From the IMG/VR virus record IMGVR_UViG_3300017917_003488, positions 1 through 43,621 of that record: a stretch of DNA of 43,621 bases; one strand, 5' to 3'. How positions within the stretch are numbered: position 1 is the stretch's first letter; each line of letters starts with the position of its first letter. Origin of the DNA: a virus. The position numbers and the translations under genes are program-made. Below the pieces are notes generated by a model. That model was not told where the DNA came from and did not search any database. It worked only from the letters and a program-made list of their open reading frames with translations. This document shows positions 20,052 to 27,994 of the stretch, piece by piece.

Positions 20052-20201
20052 ATGAGTCAAAACAGCATGCCACAACCGCCTAAAACACCGACCAATCTGC
20101 CTGGCAGATCGCCCAACGATACCGGATCTATTTCGGTACAGGGTTTTGTCAAGATATTTGATCCTGTGAGCAAAAAAGTGTACGTGGAGAAACGGGCATG
20201 A
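20052..20201 (+). CDS. 49-aa mini-protein related to the N-terminus of the next gene
   Basis: Start ATG at 20052 has AAGG ten bases upstream, and the stop overlaps the next start (ATGA, 20198-20201). The first half is Pro/Asn-rich. The second half, SVQGFVKIFDPVSKKVYVEK, closely matches NVQGFLKIYDPKSGEIFVDK at the start of the following protein. It therefore looks like a stand-alone copy of that N-terminal beta module. Function is unknown; a virion or assembly role is inferred from its position between virion genes. Confidence 0.7.
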   Translation: MSQNSMPQPPKTPTNLPGRSPNDTGSISVQGFVKIFDPVSKKVYVEKRA

Positions 20202-20806
20202 TTTTTACACCAACGCTGACCAATGTGCAGGGATTCTTGAAAATATACGATCCCAAATCTGGTGAAATATTTGTGGACAAAAAGAATGCTATCCACTATG
20301 AAAACATCAGTATCTGTATGGCCAATACCTTGGCCGACAGAAACAAGGGTTATATCTATAAAATGGCCTTTGGCAACGGTGGTAGTGCAGTGGATCCCAC
20401 AGGCGTGATCACCTATCTACCTCCTAATACCACGGGTCAAAATGCCAGCTTGTACAATGAAACCTACAGCAAGGTAGTTGATGACAACTCGGCATCCAAT
20501 ACTGACCCATCCAACAACTATCTTACAGTGATACACACCTCAGGTCAGGTGTACACTGATATTGTGACTACATGTCTGCTAGACTACGGCGAGCCCGCCG
20601 GGCAACAAGCATTCGATAACAGTACTAATTTCAATGGTGAATATGTGTTTGACGAACTGGGCCTACAGTGCTGGAATGGATCAGCTACGAATTTATTGTT
20701 GATCACCCATGTGATTTTCCACCCTGTCCAAAAGAGCTTGAATCGTCAGATACAAATAGACTATACTTTGCGTATTCAAACGTTGACTAATTTGAGTGCG
20801 ACATAA
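20198..20806 (+). CDS. 202-aa putative virion protein, function unknown
   Basis: ATG at 20198 has GGAG (20186-20189) eight bases upstream and overlaps the preceding stop by four bases. The N-terminus (VQGFLKIYDPKSGEIFVDKK, then NAIHYENIS) resembles N-terminal segments I recall from tail-associated proteins of environmental phages. The C-terminus has a beta-rich FDELGLQCWNG...LLLITHVIFHPVQKSLNRQ stretch. No catalytic motif is seen. Its place between the giant virion gene and a fibre-like gene suggests a tail or fibre component. Its stop TAA lies inside a late-promoter-like CATAAATA, so transcription of the next gene may start at this gene's end. Confidence 0.8.
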   Translation: MIFTPTLTNVQGFLKIYDPKSGEIFVDKKNAIHYENISICMANTLADRNKGYIYKMAFGNGGSAVDPTGVITYLPPNTTGQNASLYNETYSKVVDDNSASNTDPSNNYLTVIHTSGQVYTDIVTTCLLDYGEPAGQQAFDNSTNFNGEYVFDELGLQCWNGSATNLLLITHVIFHPVQKSLNRQIQIDYTLRIQTLTNLSAT

Positions 20807-20809
20807 ATA
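20802..20809 (+). promoter_or_regulatory. T4-type late promoter, CATAAATA (upstream of the pair)
   Basis: CATAAATA differs from the T4 late element TATAAATA by one base and overlaps the stop codon of the 202-aa gene. It is 45 bases before the ATG at 20854, leaving a leader of about 40 bases that could form a short GCATA/TATGC hairpin (20813-20826). Confidence 0.45.
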
Positions 20810-20826
20810 TGAGCATATTACTATGC

Positions 20827-20834
20827 GATAAATA
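20827..20834 (+). promoter_or_regulatory. T4-type late promoter, GATAAATA (downstream of the pair)
   Basis: GATAAATA also differs from TATAAATA by one base. It lies 20 bases before ATG 20854, so a transcript starting near 20840 would begin at the ribosome site AGGGA (20842-20846). Two late elements 25 bases apart in one short gap suggest strong late expression of the appendage gene. Confidence 0.5.
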
Positions 20835-20853
20835 CATGAACAGGGAATAAAAA

Positions 20854-22134
20854 ATGGCATATACAATTAGTTTAACAGACGGTACAGTTTTTGCTACCAT
20901 AGCTGACGGTACTATCAATACCTCCAGCTCGATGATTTTGGTGGGCAAAAACTATGCTGGATATGGCGAATTTCTAGACACTAACTTTATACACCTTCTG
21001 GAAAATGGTTCCAACACCACCGCACCGGGCGCACCCTTGGAGGGGCAACTTTGGTGGGATTCGGGCAACAGCCTGCTCAAAGTGTACAACGGTACCACAT
21101 TCAAAACTATTTCAGCTGCCACGGCTTCGGCCAGCCAACCAACCAGCAACGTGGTTGGTGATCTTTGGTATGACACTGTCAATCAACAGTTAAAAGTCTA
21201 TACTGGTTCTTCATTCCTGTTAGTAGGACCTCAGTTCAGTGCCGGCGAAGGCACCTCGGGTGCTATCGTGGCCACCATCACTGACAACGTCAGCGTTGAA
21301 CACGTAGTGGTACAGCTCTGGGTCAATGATTCCATAGTAGGTATGGTCAGCAAAGATGCCACATTTACACCACAAGTGGCCATTTCCGGATTCACTACCA
21401 TACGTCCTGGTATCACTCTCAGTACTTTGATTGGTGCTCAGATTCCTTTATTCCAAGGCACCGCAACAAATTCTCAGCAGTTAAACAGCTTGACCAGCAC
21501 ACAGTTCATGCGTGCCGATCAAAACACAGCCACTACTGGTACATTGGGTGTGCTCAATGACACAGGCCTGAGCGTGGGTGCAGACAGCGACATGCGAGTC
21601 ACAGTGACTGGCACAGACGTGACTATAAGAAATCAAACTTCGGGTGGCAATCTTTATCTTGGCGTCAACGTAGCCGGTAACGTCACACCATCGTTGACCA
21701 TATTTGGAGCCAACGGCTTTGTGAGTGGTACTCGTATCACAGCACAATACGCTGACATGGCCGAACGTTTTGAAGCAGATACCTATTATGATGCAGGCAC
21801 AGTGGTTGAACTGGGCGGCTCTGCAGAGATTACTTTGGTCGCAGATGATCTCAGCGAAAAAGTATTTGGTGTTATCAGTGATCGCGCTGCCTATCTAATG
21901 AACAGCCATGCTGGATCTGATGTCACGCATCCGGCAGTGGCCATGACCGGTCGAGTCCCAGTCAAGGTCGTCGGTACAGTAAACAAAGGTGATAGATTGG
22001 TGTCAGCCGGTAACGGTGTAGCCAGATCTGCACGACCCGGAGAAGCCACAGCATTCAATGTGATTGGTCGCGCATTACACAGCAAAACAGATACAGGACA
22101 GGGCACAGTAGAAGCCATCGTGACTATCAAGTAA
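20854..22134 (+). CDS. Tail-fibre/appendage-like virion protein with a C-terminal G2-peptidase-like domain
   Basis: 426 aa, ATG with AGGGA seven bases upstream. The N-terminal half has repeated segments typical of phage fibres: PLEGQLWWDSGNSLLKVYNG (about 63-82) and VVGDLWYDTVNQQLKVYTG (about 100-118). The C-terminal 130 residues start at YADMAERFEADTYYDAGTVV and continue through VFGVISDRAAYLMNS and GRVPVKVVGTVNKGDRLVS. This resembles the C-terminal domain of phage appendages related to the self-cleaving intramolecular-chaperone (peptidase G2) class, but I could not identify the catalytic pair. A trimeric fibre or stalk is inferred. Confidence 0.8.
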   Translation: MAYTISLTDGTVFATIADGTINTSSSMILVGKNYAGYGEFLDTNFIHLLENGSNTTAPGAPLEGQLWWDSGNSLLKVYNGTTFKTISAATASASQPTSNVVGDLWYDTVNQQLKVYTGSSFLLVGPQFSAGEGTSGAIVATITDNVSVEHVVVQLWVNDSIVGMVSKDATFTPQVAISGFTTIRPGITLSTLIGAQIPLFQGTATNSQQLNSLTSTQFMRADQNTATTGTLGVLNDTGLSVGADSDMRVTVTGTDVTIRNQTSGGNLYLGVNVAGNVTPSLTIFGANGFVSGTRITAQYADMAERFEADTYYDAGTVVELGGSAEITLVADDLSEKVFGVISDRAAYLMNSHAGSDVTHPAVAMTGRVPVKVVGTVNKGDRLVSAGNGVARSARPGEATAFNVIGRALHSKTDTGQGTVEAIVTIK

Positions 22135-22147
22135 CTAGGAAAAGCAA

Positions 22148-23158
22148 ATGACATATTCAGTAGGCGGACTAATACAAGCATCAGACTACAACGGGTTTGT
22201 GGGGCCCACCGCTTCTGGTGGTACTGCCGGCGCCAACCTCAATGATATCTGGGCCACAGGCGCTACAGACAAAGGTTGGGGGCAGACTGTAGTCAGCAAC
22301 CCTATAGTGGGTGACACAGTCACAGCTACTCAGTGGGCTACCTTGGTCACCAACTTGGCCACTGCTGGAAACCATACTGGAGTAGCAATCACATCAAGAA
22401 CAGCACCGGTGGTGGGTGATACCATCGCTATATTGGCAGCACTCAACACAGACCTTACTAATCTTACCACTTACCGCGGAAATGCTGCTGCCAGCGGTAC
22501 AGAATTTGGTACATTCACTGGAACCACTAGCAAGACCACGGCCACTGGTTCGGGACAGTCAGCTTGGACAATCACGTTCACTCACACTGTGACATTTCCT
22601 AGTGCCGCGCAGGCCAGATATTTCTGGAATGCTGGCGGATTGGTTCGTATCCAGTATGGTAAAACATCAACTGGTACAGATCATGACCAGGACTGGAATG
22701 ATCTCGCAGGGTATTGTGGCAGCATCTTTATTTCCGGCCGTGTCAATGGTGCGGCTCAAACCATAGCAGGCACTGCCTACACAGGAACTACTCGTGTGGG
22801 CGGTACAGGTGGTACACAAACCACACTGGCCACAACCACTGGATGGTATGACCTTACTGGTTCTCCTACCACGATATTCCAACTCAATAACCCTACAGCA
22901 CCTTACACTCCAGAATACATCCGTACCACAGCCACAGCCACCAGTTCTACTGTGTTGACTCTGGTCACAACCTGGGTCGATGATGGTAGTTCAGGAGCAG
23001 GCGTTACTTCGGACATTTCAGGTGGTACGGCAACAACCAGCCCGTCGACCACAATAACTGGTACTGCTCCTACCACCTTGGTTACCTATCGACCGCCCAG
23101 CCAGACTTATCTCAGCAATACCTGGGGAACTCCATCAATCGCAGCTTCAGTGGCCTAA
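22148..23158 (+). CDS. 336-aa Thr/Gly-rich virion protein, function unknown
   Basis: ATG at 22148 has AGGA (22137-22140) seven bases upstream and follows the fibre-like gene by 13 bases. The N-terminus (GGLIQASDYNGFVG, then WATGATDKGWGQ) and the ALNTDLTNLTTYRGN helix resemble small virion proteins of environmental T4-like phages. The middle has FTHTVTFPSAAQARYFWNAGG followed by a strand-rich segment with GSIFISGRVNGAA. Composition is about one-fifth threonine, as in secreted beta-rich fibre proteins. It is the last gene before the strong terminator, so it closes the late virion block. No enzyme motif seen. Confidence 0.8.
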   Translation: MTYSVGGLIQASDYNGFVGPTASGGTAGANLNDIWATGATDKGWGQTVVSNPIVGDTVTATQWATLVTNLATAGNHTGVAITSRTAPVVGDTIAILAALNTDLTNLTTYRGNAAASGTEFGTFTGTTSKTTATGSGQSAWTITFTHTVTFPSAAQARYFWNAGGLVRIQYGKTSTGTDHDQDWNDLAGYCGSIFISGRVNGAAQTIAGTAYTGTTRVGGTGGTQTTLATTTGWYDLTGSPTTIFQLNNPTAPYTPEYIRTTATATSSTVLTLVTTWVDDGSSGAGVTSDISGGTATTSPSTTITGTAPTTLVTYRPPSQTYLSNTWGTPSIAASVA

Positions 23159-23177
23159 CACCCAAAATGCTTTACCA

Positions 23178-23213
23178 AAAGCCCCGCCAGGGGCTTTATT
23201 TTTCTTTCTTTTT
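23178..23213 (+). terminator. Intrinsic terminator closing the virion block
   Basis: AAAGCCCC (23178-23185), loop GCCA, and GGGGCTTT (23190-23197) make an 8-bp GC-rich hairpin followed by a T-rich tract, TTTTTCTTTCTTTTT (23199-23213). It lies 20 bases after the stop of the 336-aa gene and before the accessory operon. Confidence 0.93.
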
Positions 23214-23229
23214 AGTGTAAAATAAACAC

Positions 23230-23538
23230 ATGGATACTGATCAGTTAATCTCTCACAGCCGTGCCAGATTTGAGCACGAAGCCGCACGCAGAACTCTGCG
23301 TGAAAAATATCAGGCCAAAACAACTTTTGCATATCGAGGTGGTATGTGGCGTGCAGGCCCAGATTTGAACTGTGCTATTTTTACCTGTGGTCGCATAGGT
23401 GAAGTGGTGTTGGAAGATCTCTACGGTAATCCGGTACAGATTAATACCACGGAGTTGATGGCACTGAGCCAAGAGCGGTATAACGAACAAATGAACGCTT
23501 GGTTGCTAGAATACAACGAATTAAACAAGAACAGATGA
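23230..23538 (+). CDS. 102-aa conserved-looking phage protein, function unknown
   Basis: First gene after the terminator; ATG at 23230 has no visible ribosome site. The N-terminus is a charged helix (SRARFEHEAARRTLREKYQA, residues 9-28), followed by TTFAYRGGMWRA, a short beta stretch, and a second helix (LMALSQERYNEQMNAWLLEY). The pattern resembles small hypothetical proteins I recall from T4-like cyanophages, but I know no function. The stop overlaps the next start (ATGA at 23535-23538), linking it to the glycosyltransferase that follows. Nothing marks it as secreted or membrane-bound. Confidence 0.72.
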   Translation: MDTDQLISHSRARFEHEAARRTLREKYQAKTTFAYRGGMWRAGPDLNCAIFTCGRIGEVVLEDLYGNPVQINTTELMALSQERYNEQMNAWLLEYNELNKNR

Positions 23539-24290
23539 CCACAGGTGCGTTGATCTTTGCTCGCAACAATGAGCACACGGATTATGTGGCCATGGCTCAC
23601 TGGTCAGCACGCAACATCCAACGGCATCTGGGTATCGAAACACACATCGTCACTGATCAATCAAGAACCGATTCTGGTAGCAGACATTTCAATGACCTGG
23701 GCAACGTAACTTGGCACAACACCAATCGTATGGATGCCTATAGGATTTCTCCATGGGATCGTACTCTGTTATTAGATGCCGACTATGTGGTAGCCAGTGA
23801 CCAGCTGGCCTGTTTGTTGGATTGTGATCAGGATTTTCTAGCCCATAGATGGGCGTTTGATATCACAGGATGCAATGATTTTTCTGGACTGAATCACTTT
23901 GGCTCGCATGCCATGCCGCAATGGTGGGCCACGGTGATCATGTTCCGGCGCAGCAAGACTGCAGAGTTGATATTTGATACCATGACCATGATCCGAGATC
24001 ATTGGACTCATTACAGGAATCTCTATAATGTCAGTGCTGTTACCTACAGGAATGATCTGGCTCTTAGCATAGCATTATTGATAGTTAATGGACACAGTCT
24101 TGAGATTTCTAGCATACCTTGGCAACTGGCCAGTTTGACTCCGGATCATAGGCTCACGCAGACAGATCTGGATCGTTATCGAGTAGAGTTTGTCAATACC
24201 GAAGGTAAACACCGGTGGATAGAACTGCGCCAGGACTTCCATGCCATGGGCAAACAACAACTAGGAGACATAGTTGCCAGTGCTCAATGA
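23535..24290 (+). CDS. GT-A-like glycosyltransferase (nucleotide-sugar transferase fold)
   Basis: Start chosen at ATG 23535 because it makes an ATGA overlap with the upstream gene; a longer GTG form from 23499 would overlap it by 40 bases. The 251-aa product begins with GALIFARNNEHTDYVAMA, as in cytosolic enzymes that bind nucleotide sugars. It carries WDRTLLLDADYVV with a DAD metal-binding motif at residues 81-83, the usual place in GT-A enzymes. The C-terminal part contains ALSIALLIVNGH and a Trp-rich segment. The acceptor is unknown. It starts a run of three GT-A-like genes and probably feeds a glycan pathway shared with the downstream enzymes. Confidence 0.75.
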   Translation: MTTGALIFARNNEHTDYVAMAHWSARNIQRHLGIETHIVTDQSRTDSGSRHFNDLGNVTWHNTNRMDAYRISPWDRTLLLDADYVVASDQLACLLDCDQDFLAHRWAFDITGCNDFSGLNHFGSHAMPQWWATVIMFRRSKTAELIFDTMTMIRDHWTHYRNLYNVSAVTYRNDLALSIALLIVNGHSLEISSIPWQLASLTPDHRLTQTDLDRYRVEFVNTEGKHRWIELRQDFHAMGKQQLGDIVASAQ

Positions 24291-25050
24291 ACGCGGGTAT
24301 CTCATACCAGCCATAGACACACCAACTACAGATTACCTGGGTTGTGCTATACAGTTGGCACGATCTATAAAACACTGGCATCCCACCGCCAATGTTTCTG
24401 TGCTCACTGTAAAGAGATGTAGTGATCCTGTGTTTGATCACGTGATTTCTTTGCCCTATGGCGACCTAGGAGGTTATGCTAATGATTGGCAGGTATTCCG
24501 TGCCAGCCCTTATCGTGAGACCATTAAACTAGAAGCAGACATGCTGGCCGCCAGCCCGATAGACCATTGGTGGTCCATGTTTGAAAATCGTGACGTGGTC
24601 ATAAGCCGAGGTTGCAGAAACTTCTACGATCAGCCGGCCACCAGCAGATATTATAGAAAAGTGTTTGACACCAATGATTTGCCAGATGTTTATAATGCCA
24701 TAACCTACTGGAGACTAAGTACAACTGCTAGAGATTTTTTTGATCTAGTACGATCCATATTTGAACAGTGGAACGAATACAAAAAACTACTGAAATTCCC
24801 CGACGAAATACCCAGCACAGATCTTGTGTATGCTATGGCCGCTCAGATCATGGGTCCTGAGATGGTGACGTTGCCACCAGGATTAGGGCCAACTATTATA
24901 CACATGAAACGTCATATCAACGCCATGCACTCAGAGGATTGGACCAAAGAAATGATTTGGGAATCAAACCCTGTGAGAATAAACACAGTGGCACAGTGGG
25001 GATTACTACATTATCATATCAAAGATTGGAGGATCAATGAGCCGCGATGA
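24274..25050 (+). CDS. GT-A-like glycosyltransferase, TTG start
   Basis: TTG at 24274 is preferred because TAGGAG (24262-24267) lies six bases upstream; GTG at 24280 would put it at 12 bases. The gene overlaps the previous one by 17 bases. The 258-aa product has the pattern YLGCAIQLARSIKHWHP, then VSVLTVKRCSDPVFDHVISL, then YRETIKLEADM. EAD (87-89) stands where the metal-binding DxD lies in nucleotide-sugar transferases, a Glu-for-Asp change. WWSMFENRDVV and a late IIHMKRHINAMH segment follow. It is probably a paralog of the preceding glycosyltransferase, with a different acceptor or donor. Confidence 0.72.
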   Translation: MPVLNERGYLIPAIDTPTTDYLGCAIQLARSIKHWHPTANVSVLTVKRCSDPVFDHVISLPYGDLGGYANDWQVFRASPYRETIKLEADMLAASPIDHWWSMFENRDVVISRGCRNFYDQPATSRYYRKVFDTNDLPDVYNAITYWRLSTTARDFFDLVRSIFEQWNEYKKLLKFPDEIPSTDLVYAMAAQIMGPEMVTLPPGLGPTIIHMKRHINAMHSEDWTKEMIWESNPVRINTVAQWGLLHYHIKDWRINEPR

Positions 25051-25303
25051 AGAAAAAATCAAGCACAGCCGTCGTATCAGCAAAAAGCGCACAGCTATCG
25101 ACAAACAGGTACGAATCGCCAAAGCACACGGAATCACACCCAAACAGGATCATCGTTACAGCAAACACCACAGCATGAACTGTGGTAGGCCACACTGTAT
25201 GTTGTGTGCCAATCCTCGCAGAACCTGGGGCGAAAAGACTTTGCAAGAAAAAAGTTTTGAAGAACAGATACGCACTGATGATCGTAAAGACAACGATGAC
25301 TAA
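25037..25303 (+). CDS. 88-aa basic protein with a possible zinc-binding knuckle
   Basis: ATG at 25037 has an excellent ribosome site (GGAGG, 25028-25032) inside the previous gene, overlapping it by 14 bases. The N-terminal half is strongly basic (KHSRRISKKRTAIDKQ). Residues 44-62 carry HHSMNCGRPHCMLCANPRR, with Cys49, Cys54, Cys57 and nearby His, which could bind one zinc. KTLQEKSFEEQ follows. Small proteins with this NCG-x-P-x-C-x-x-C-x-NPR core occur in phages and bacteria without a known function, as far as I recall. Nucleic-acid or protein binding is possible. Confidence 0.75.
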   Translation: MSRDEEKIKHSRRISKKRTAIDKQVRIAKAHGITPKQDHRYSKHHSMNCGRPHCMLCANPRRTWGEKTLQEKSFEEQIRTDDRKDNDD

Positions 25304-25649
25304 TGCCACCACAGAGAACTTCTGGCAAGCATGGATCGAAACTGATTGGCCCGAAGCCAAGACTATAAGTTATCGCTTGTATTATGACACAGATGGCGTA
25401 CCTACGATGTATACTATGGATGATCTACCAGGTGATTACATAGAAGTTGATGCTGAAACCTATGCTCGAAGTCCGTTCTCGGTGCGGGTAGTTAACCAAC
25501 AGTTGGTGTATGTTCGACCCAAACTTCGTGTACACAAGTTGACCCCAGATACAACAGGCACAGCATGCGATCCTAGAGATGTGTGTGTAGTTGTGACAGA
25601 ACAAAAACCCTATATTAGATGGAAGATGAAAACAAATGAAACAGATTGA
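25296..25649 (+). CDS. 117-aa hypothetical protein
   Basis: ATG at 25296 overlaps the preceding stop by eight bases; ATG at 25278 is an alternative six codons longer, and neither has a strong ribosome site. The sequence begins TENFWQAWIETDWPEAKTIS. It then has YRLYYDTDGVPTMYTMDDLP (about residues 26-45) and GDYIEVDAETYARSPFSVRV, a compact beta-rich pattern. I associate this with hypothetical proteins of environmental T4-like phages, but no function is known. The end overlaps the next glycosyltransferase gene by 14 bases, so the two are probably translated together. Confidence 0.72.
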   Translation: MTNATTENFWQAWIETDWPEAKTISYRLYYDTDGVPTMYTMDDLPGDYIEVDAETYARSPFSVRVVNQQLVYVRPKLRVHKLTPDTTGTACDPRDVCVVVTEQKPYIRWKMKTNETD

Positions 25650-26565
25650 CATAGCAGATCTGGATTGCATATATCTCAGTTACGACGAACCCGAGAAAGA
25701 AGAGTTCTGGGTCCGGATCCGCAATATGGTTCCTTGGGCTAAACGGGTGGACGGAGTCAAAGGATCAGATGCCGCACATAAAGCCGCAGCCGATGTCTCA
25801 GAAACTGAACGCTTTATCTTGATCGACGGTGATAACATACCCAACGAACAGTTCTTCAATCTTACGCTGAAGTTTGCAGATGAGCAATGGGAGCAGGCTG
25901 TGTTCCGTTGGCGTGCCCGTAATCACATCAACGGATTGATGTATGGCAACGGTGGTCTGAGCTCTTGGACTCGTAATTTTGTCAACAACATGAAAACACA
26001 CGAAGCCACAGATGGCCGAGATGAAACACAAGTAGAATTTTGTTTTGATCCCTTGTATTGGGCTATGCATGATTGCTACAGCACCACCTATCCCAATGGA
26101 TCGGCGTTTCATGCCTGGCGTGCTGGATTTAGAGAAGGCGTCAAGATGTGTCTTAACAAAGGAGCCCGTCCCACGTTACAAGAGTTCAAACAGCGGGTGC
26201 ATCATAGAAATCTAGATCACTTGACCATATGGCACAATATAGGTCGCGACGTAGACCATGGAGTCTGGGCTATAGCCGGCGCCAGAATGGGCACATACAT
26301 GACCATGATTACTCCGCAGTGGGATCATCGAGTGGTACAGGATTTCGCCGAACTGGAAAAACTTTGGGACACCGTCAAAGATTCAAACCCGGAAATGTTG
26401 GCCGGACGTGTGGCCGAAGATTTGTCCACACAGTTGGATCTGCCCATGATCACTGTGATGGGACCAGAAAGTTCTTTTTTCAAACAGCACTATAGATCCA
26501 ACTGGCACAATCAAGGTGTAATGATCCGTGAAATCGATGTGATCAGACAACAAGAGGGTTGGTGA
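25636..26565 (+). CDS. GT-A-like glycosyltransferase with DGD motif
   Basis: 309 aa. Core signatures: IYLSYDEPEKEEFW (12-25), RVDGVKGSDAAHKAAADVS (37-55), FILIDGDNI with DGD at 64-66, and NHINGLMYGNGG (96-107). These fit a GT-A fold enzyme that uses a metal-bound nucleotide sugar, although donor and acceptor are unknown. The same signatures, except the acidic motif, occur in the C-terminal part of the gene at 41850, so the two are paralogs. The gene overlaps its upstream neighbour by 14 bases and ends just before the first radical SAM gene, tying sugar transfer to the radical SAM group. Confidence 0.78.
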   Translation: MKQIDIADLDCIYLSYDEPEKEEFWVRIRNMVPWAKRVDGVKGSDAAHKAAADVSETERFILIDGDNIPNEQFFNLTLKFADEQWEQAVFRWRARNHINGLMYGNGGLSSWTRNFVNNMKTHEATDGRDETQVEFCFDPLYWAMHDCYSTTYPNGSAFHAWRAGFREGVKMCLNKGARPTLQEFKQRVHHRNLDHLTIWHNIGRDVDHGVWAIAGARMGTYMTMITPQWDHRVVQDFAELEKLWDTVKDSNPEMLAGRVAEDLSTQLDLPMITVMGPESSFFKQHYRSNWHNQGVMIREIDVIRQQEGW

Positions 26566-26578
26566 TATTATTTCTAAC

Positions 26579-27994
26579 GTGAATAACAAAGGTGACGAAG
26601 TCACTGTTGATGGCAAATCCAAGTTTTTGAGCAACGCTGAGCAAATGAAAGAACTCTTGGGGCCATCTCTCTGCTTGGCCAAATGGAAACAGGTCAGTCT
26701 TCACCTACCCACAGGACTCAACAACAGTTGTTACCATCCACCGTTGCACGAAATACGCATAGAGGACATTGGGCGTGGTGGTACCGGTCTACACAATACC
26801 CAACACAAGAAGCAACAACGCAAAATGATGTTGGCCGGCACCAAACCTGCAGAATGCCAGTACTGCTGGAACATGGAAGTCAATGACAAACTGTCAGATC
26901 GCCACTATAGATCAGGCGAGCCCTGGGCCTCTAAAGATTTTGATAAAATTGTTAACGGAGAATGGGATCATGATATCACACCTAGCTATGTGGAAGTTAA
27001 TTTCAATCATGTTTGTAACCTGGCTTGTAGTTATTGCAGTCCGCAATTTTCAAGCACTTGGCAAGATGAAATCGAGCGTCACGGTGGGTATCCTACATCA
27101 ACTACTCATAATGATCCTAGCCATTTCACCGGTCGTAATAAGCCTATTCCTGTTAGGGAGCATAATCCTTACGTAGAAGCATTTTGGCAATGGTGGCCGG
27201 AACTGTACCCCGAGCTGGAACATTTCCGCATGACCGGTGGCGAGCCCATGCTGGATCGAAATACCTATAGAGTGTTTGAGTATGTGTTGGCCAACCCCAA
27301 ACCTAACTTGCATCTCAATGTGACGTCAAACTTCTCCGTGGATGAAAAAAGTTGGCAAAAGTACAAAGGCTATGTTCAGCGTCTGTGCGAAGGTGAAAAC
27401 ATCGAACATTTTATGCAATACATCAGCCTTGACAGTTTTGGCCCTCAGGCCGAATACATCCGACATGGGCTGGAGTTTGATCTGTTATGGGATCGTGTGA
27501 ATCAGTTCTTGACAGAAATACCGGGCCGAAACAGCATAACATTTATTATAACCATGAACAATCTTTCAGTTACTGGCCTAGGAAACTTGTTTGCTGGCAT
27601 ATTAGGATTACGCAAGGTCTACAGCCAGACCTATCAACGAGTATGGTTTGACACTCCAGTGTTGCGCCAACCTACCTGGCAGAGTCTGCAGATCCTGCCC
27701 GAGAGTTATGTAGAGCAACTGGAATATCTCTGGGCCTGGATGATACGCCAAATCGAAACAGAACAAAACAGATTTCAAGGATTCAAGGATTATGAGATAG
27801 CAAGATTGGATCGTGACATAGCCTGGATGCGAGATGGACAACGACTAGATCCTGCCTATATCCAACGCAACAAAGCAGACTTCTACAGATTTTTTAGTGA
27901 ACACGATCGCCGTCGCGGCACCGATTTCCTAAAGACCTTTCCAGAAATGGCCGCCTGGTGGCAGGAATGCGAGTATTATGCTAAACAATCGTAA
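26579..27994 (+). CDS. Radical SAM enzyme 1 with N-terminal twitch-like cysteines
   Basis: The core CNLACSYC (Cys146, 150, 153) binds the catalytic 4Fe-4S cluster, and TGGEP (219-223) is the SAM-binding motif. A second set, C32-x18-C51 and C93-x2-C96, lies before the core and fits an auxiliary cluster of twitch/SPASM type, here N-terminal rather than the usual C-terminal. Cys51 sits in NSCYHPPLH, shared with radical SAM 2. Length 471 aa. The start is uncertain: GTG 26579 lacks a close ribosome site, while AGAGGG (26553-26558) is eight bases before an ATT at 26567 in the same frame. The substrate is unknown; neighbours suggest a glycan or sugar intermediate. Confidence 0.88.
   Translation: MNNKGDEVTVDGKSKFLSNAEQMKELLGPSLCLAKWKQVSLHLPTGLNNSCYHPPLHEIRIEDIGRGGTGLHNTQHKKQQRKMMLAGTKPAECQYCWNMEVNDKLSDRHYRSGEPWASKDFDKIVNGEWDHDITPSYVEVNFNHVCNLACSYCSPQFSSTWQDEIERHGGYPTSTTHNDPSHFTGRNKPIPVREHNPYVEAFWQWWPELYPELEHFRMTGGEPMLDRNTYRVFEYVLANPKPNLHLNVTSNFSVDEKSWQKYKGYVQRLCEGENIEHFMQYISLDSFGPQAEYIRHGLEFDLLWDRVNQFLTEIPGRNSITFIITMNNLSVTGLGNLFAGILGLRKVYSQTYQRVWFDTPVLRQPTWQSLQILPESYVEQLEYLWAWMIRQIETEQNRFQGFKDYEIARLDRDIAWMRDGQRLDPAYIQRNKADFYRFFSEHDRRRGTDFLKTFPEMAAWWQECEYYAKQS

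Noticed and set aside
20052-20806. A programmed frameshift joining the 49-aa and 202-aa frames
   Set aside because: Both frames carry their own copy of the VQGF-KI-DP module and their own ribosome sites, and there is no slippery heptamer at the ATGA overlap.
20813-20826. GCATA/TATGC hairpin as a terminator
   Set aside because: The stem is only five A/T-rich pairs and no T-tract follows.
23218-23223. TAAAAT as a host-type -10 box for the accessory operon
   Set aside because: No matching -35 sequence lies 16-18 bases upstream, where the terminator's T-tract sits. The start would fall almost on the ATG at 23230.
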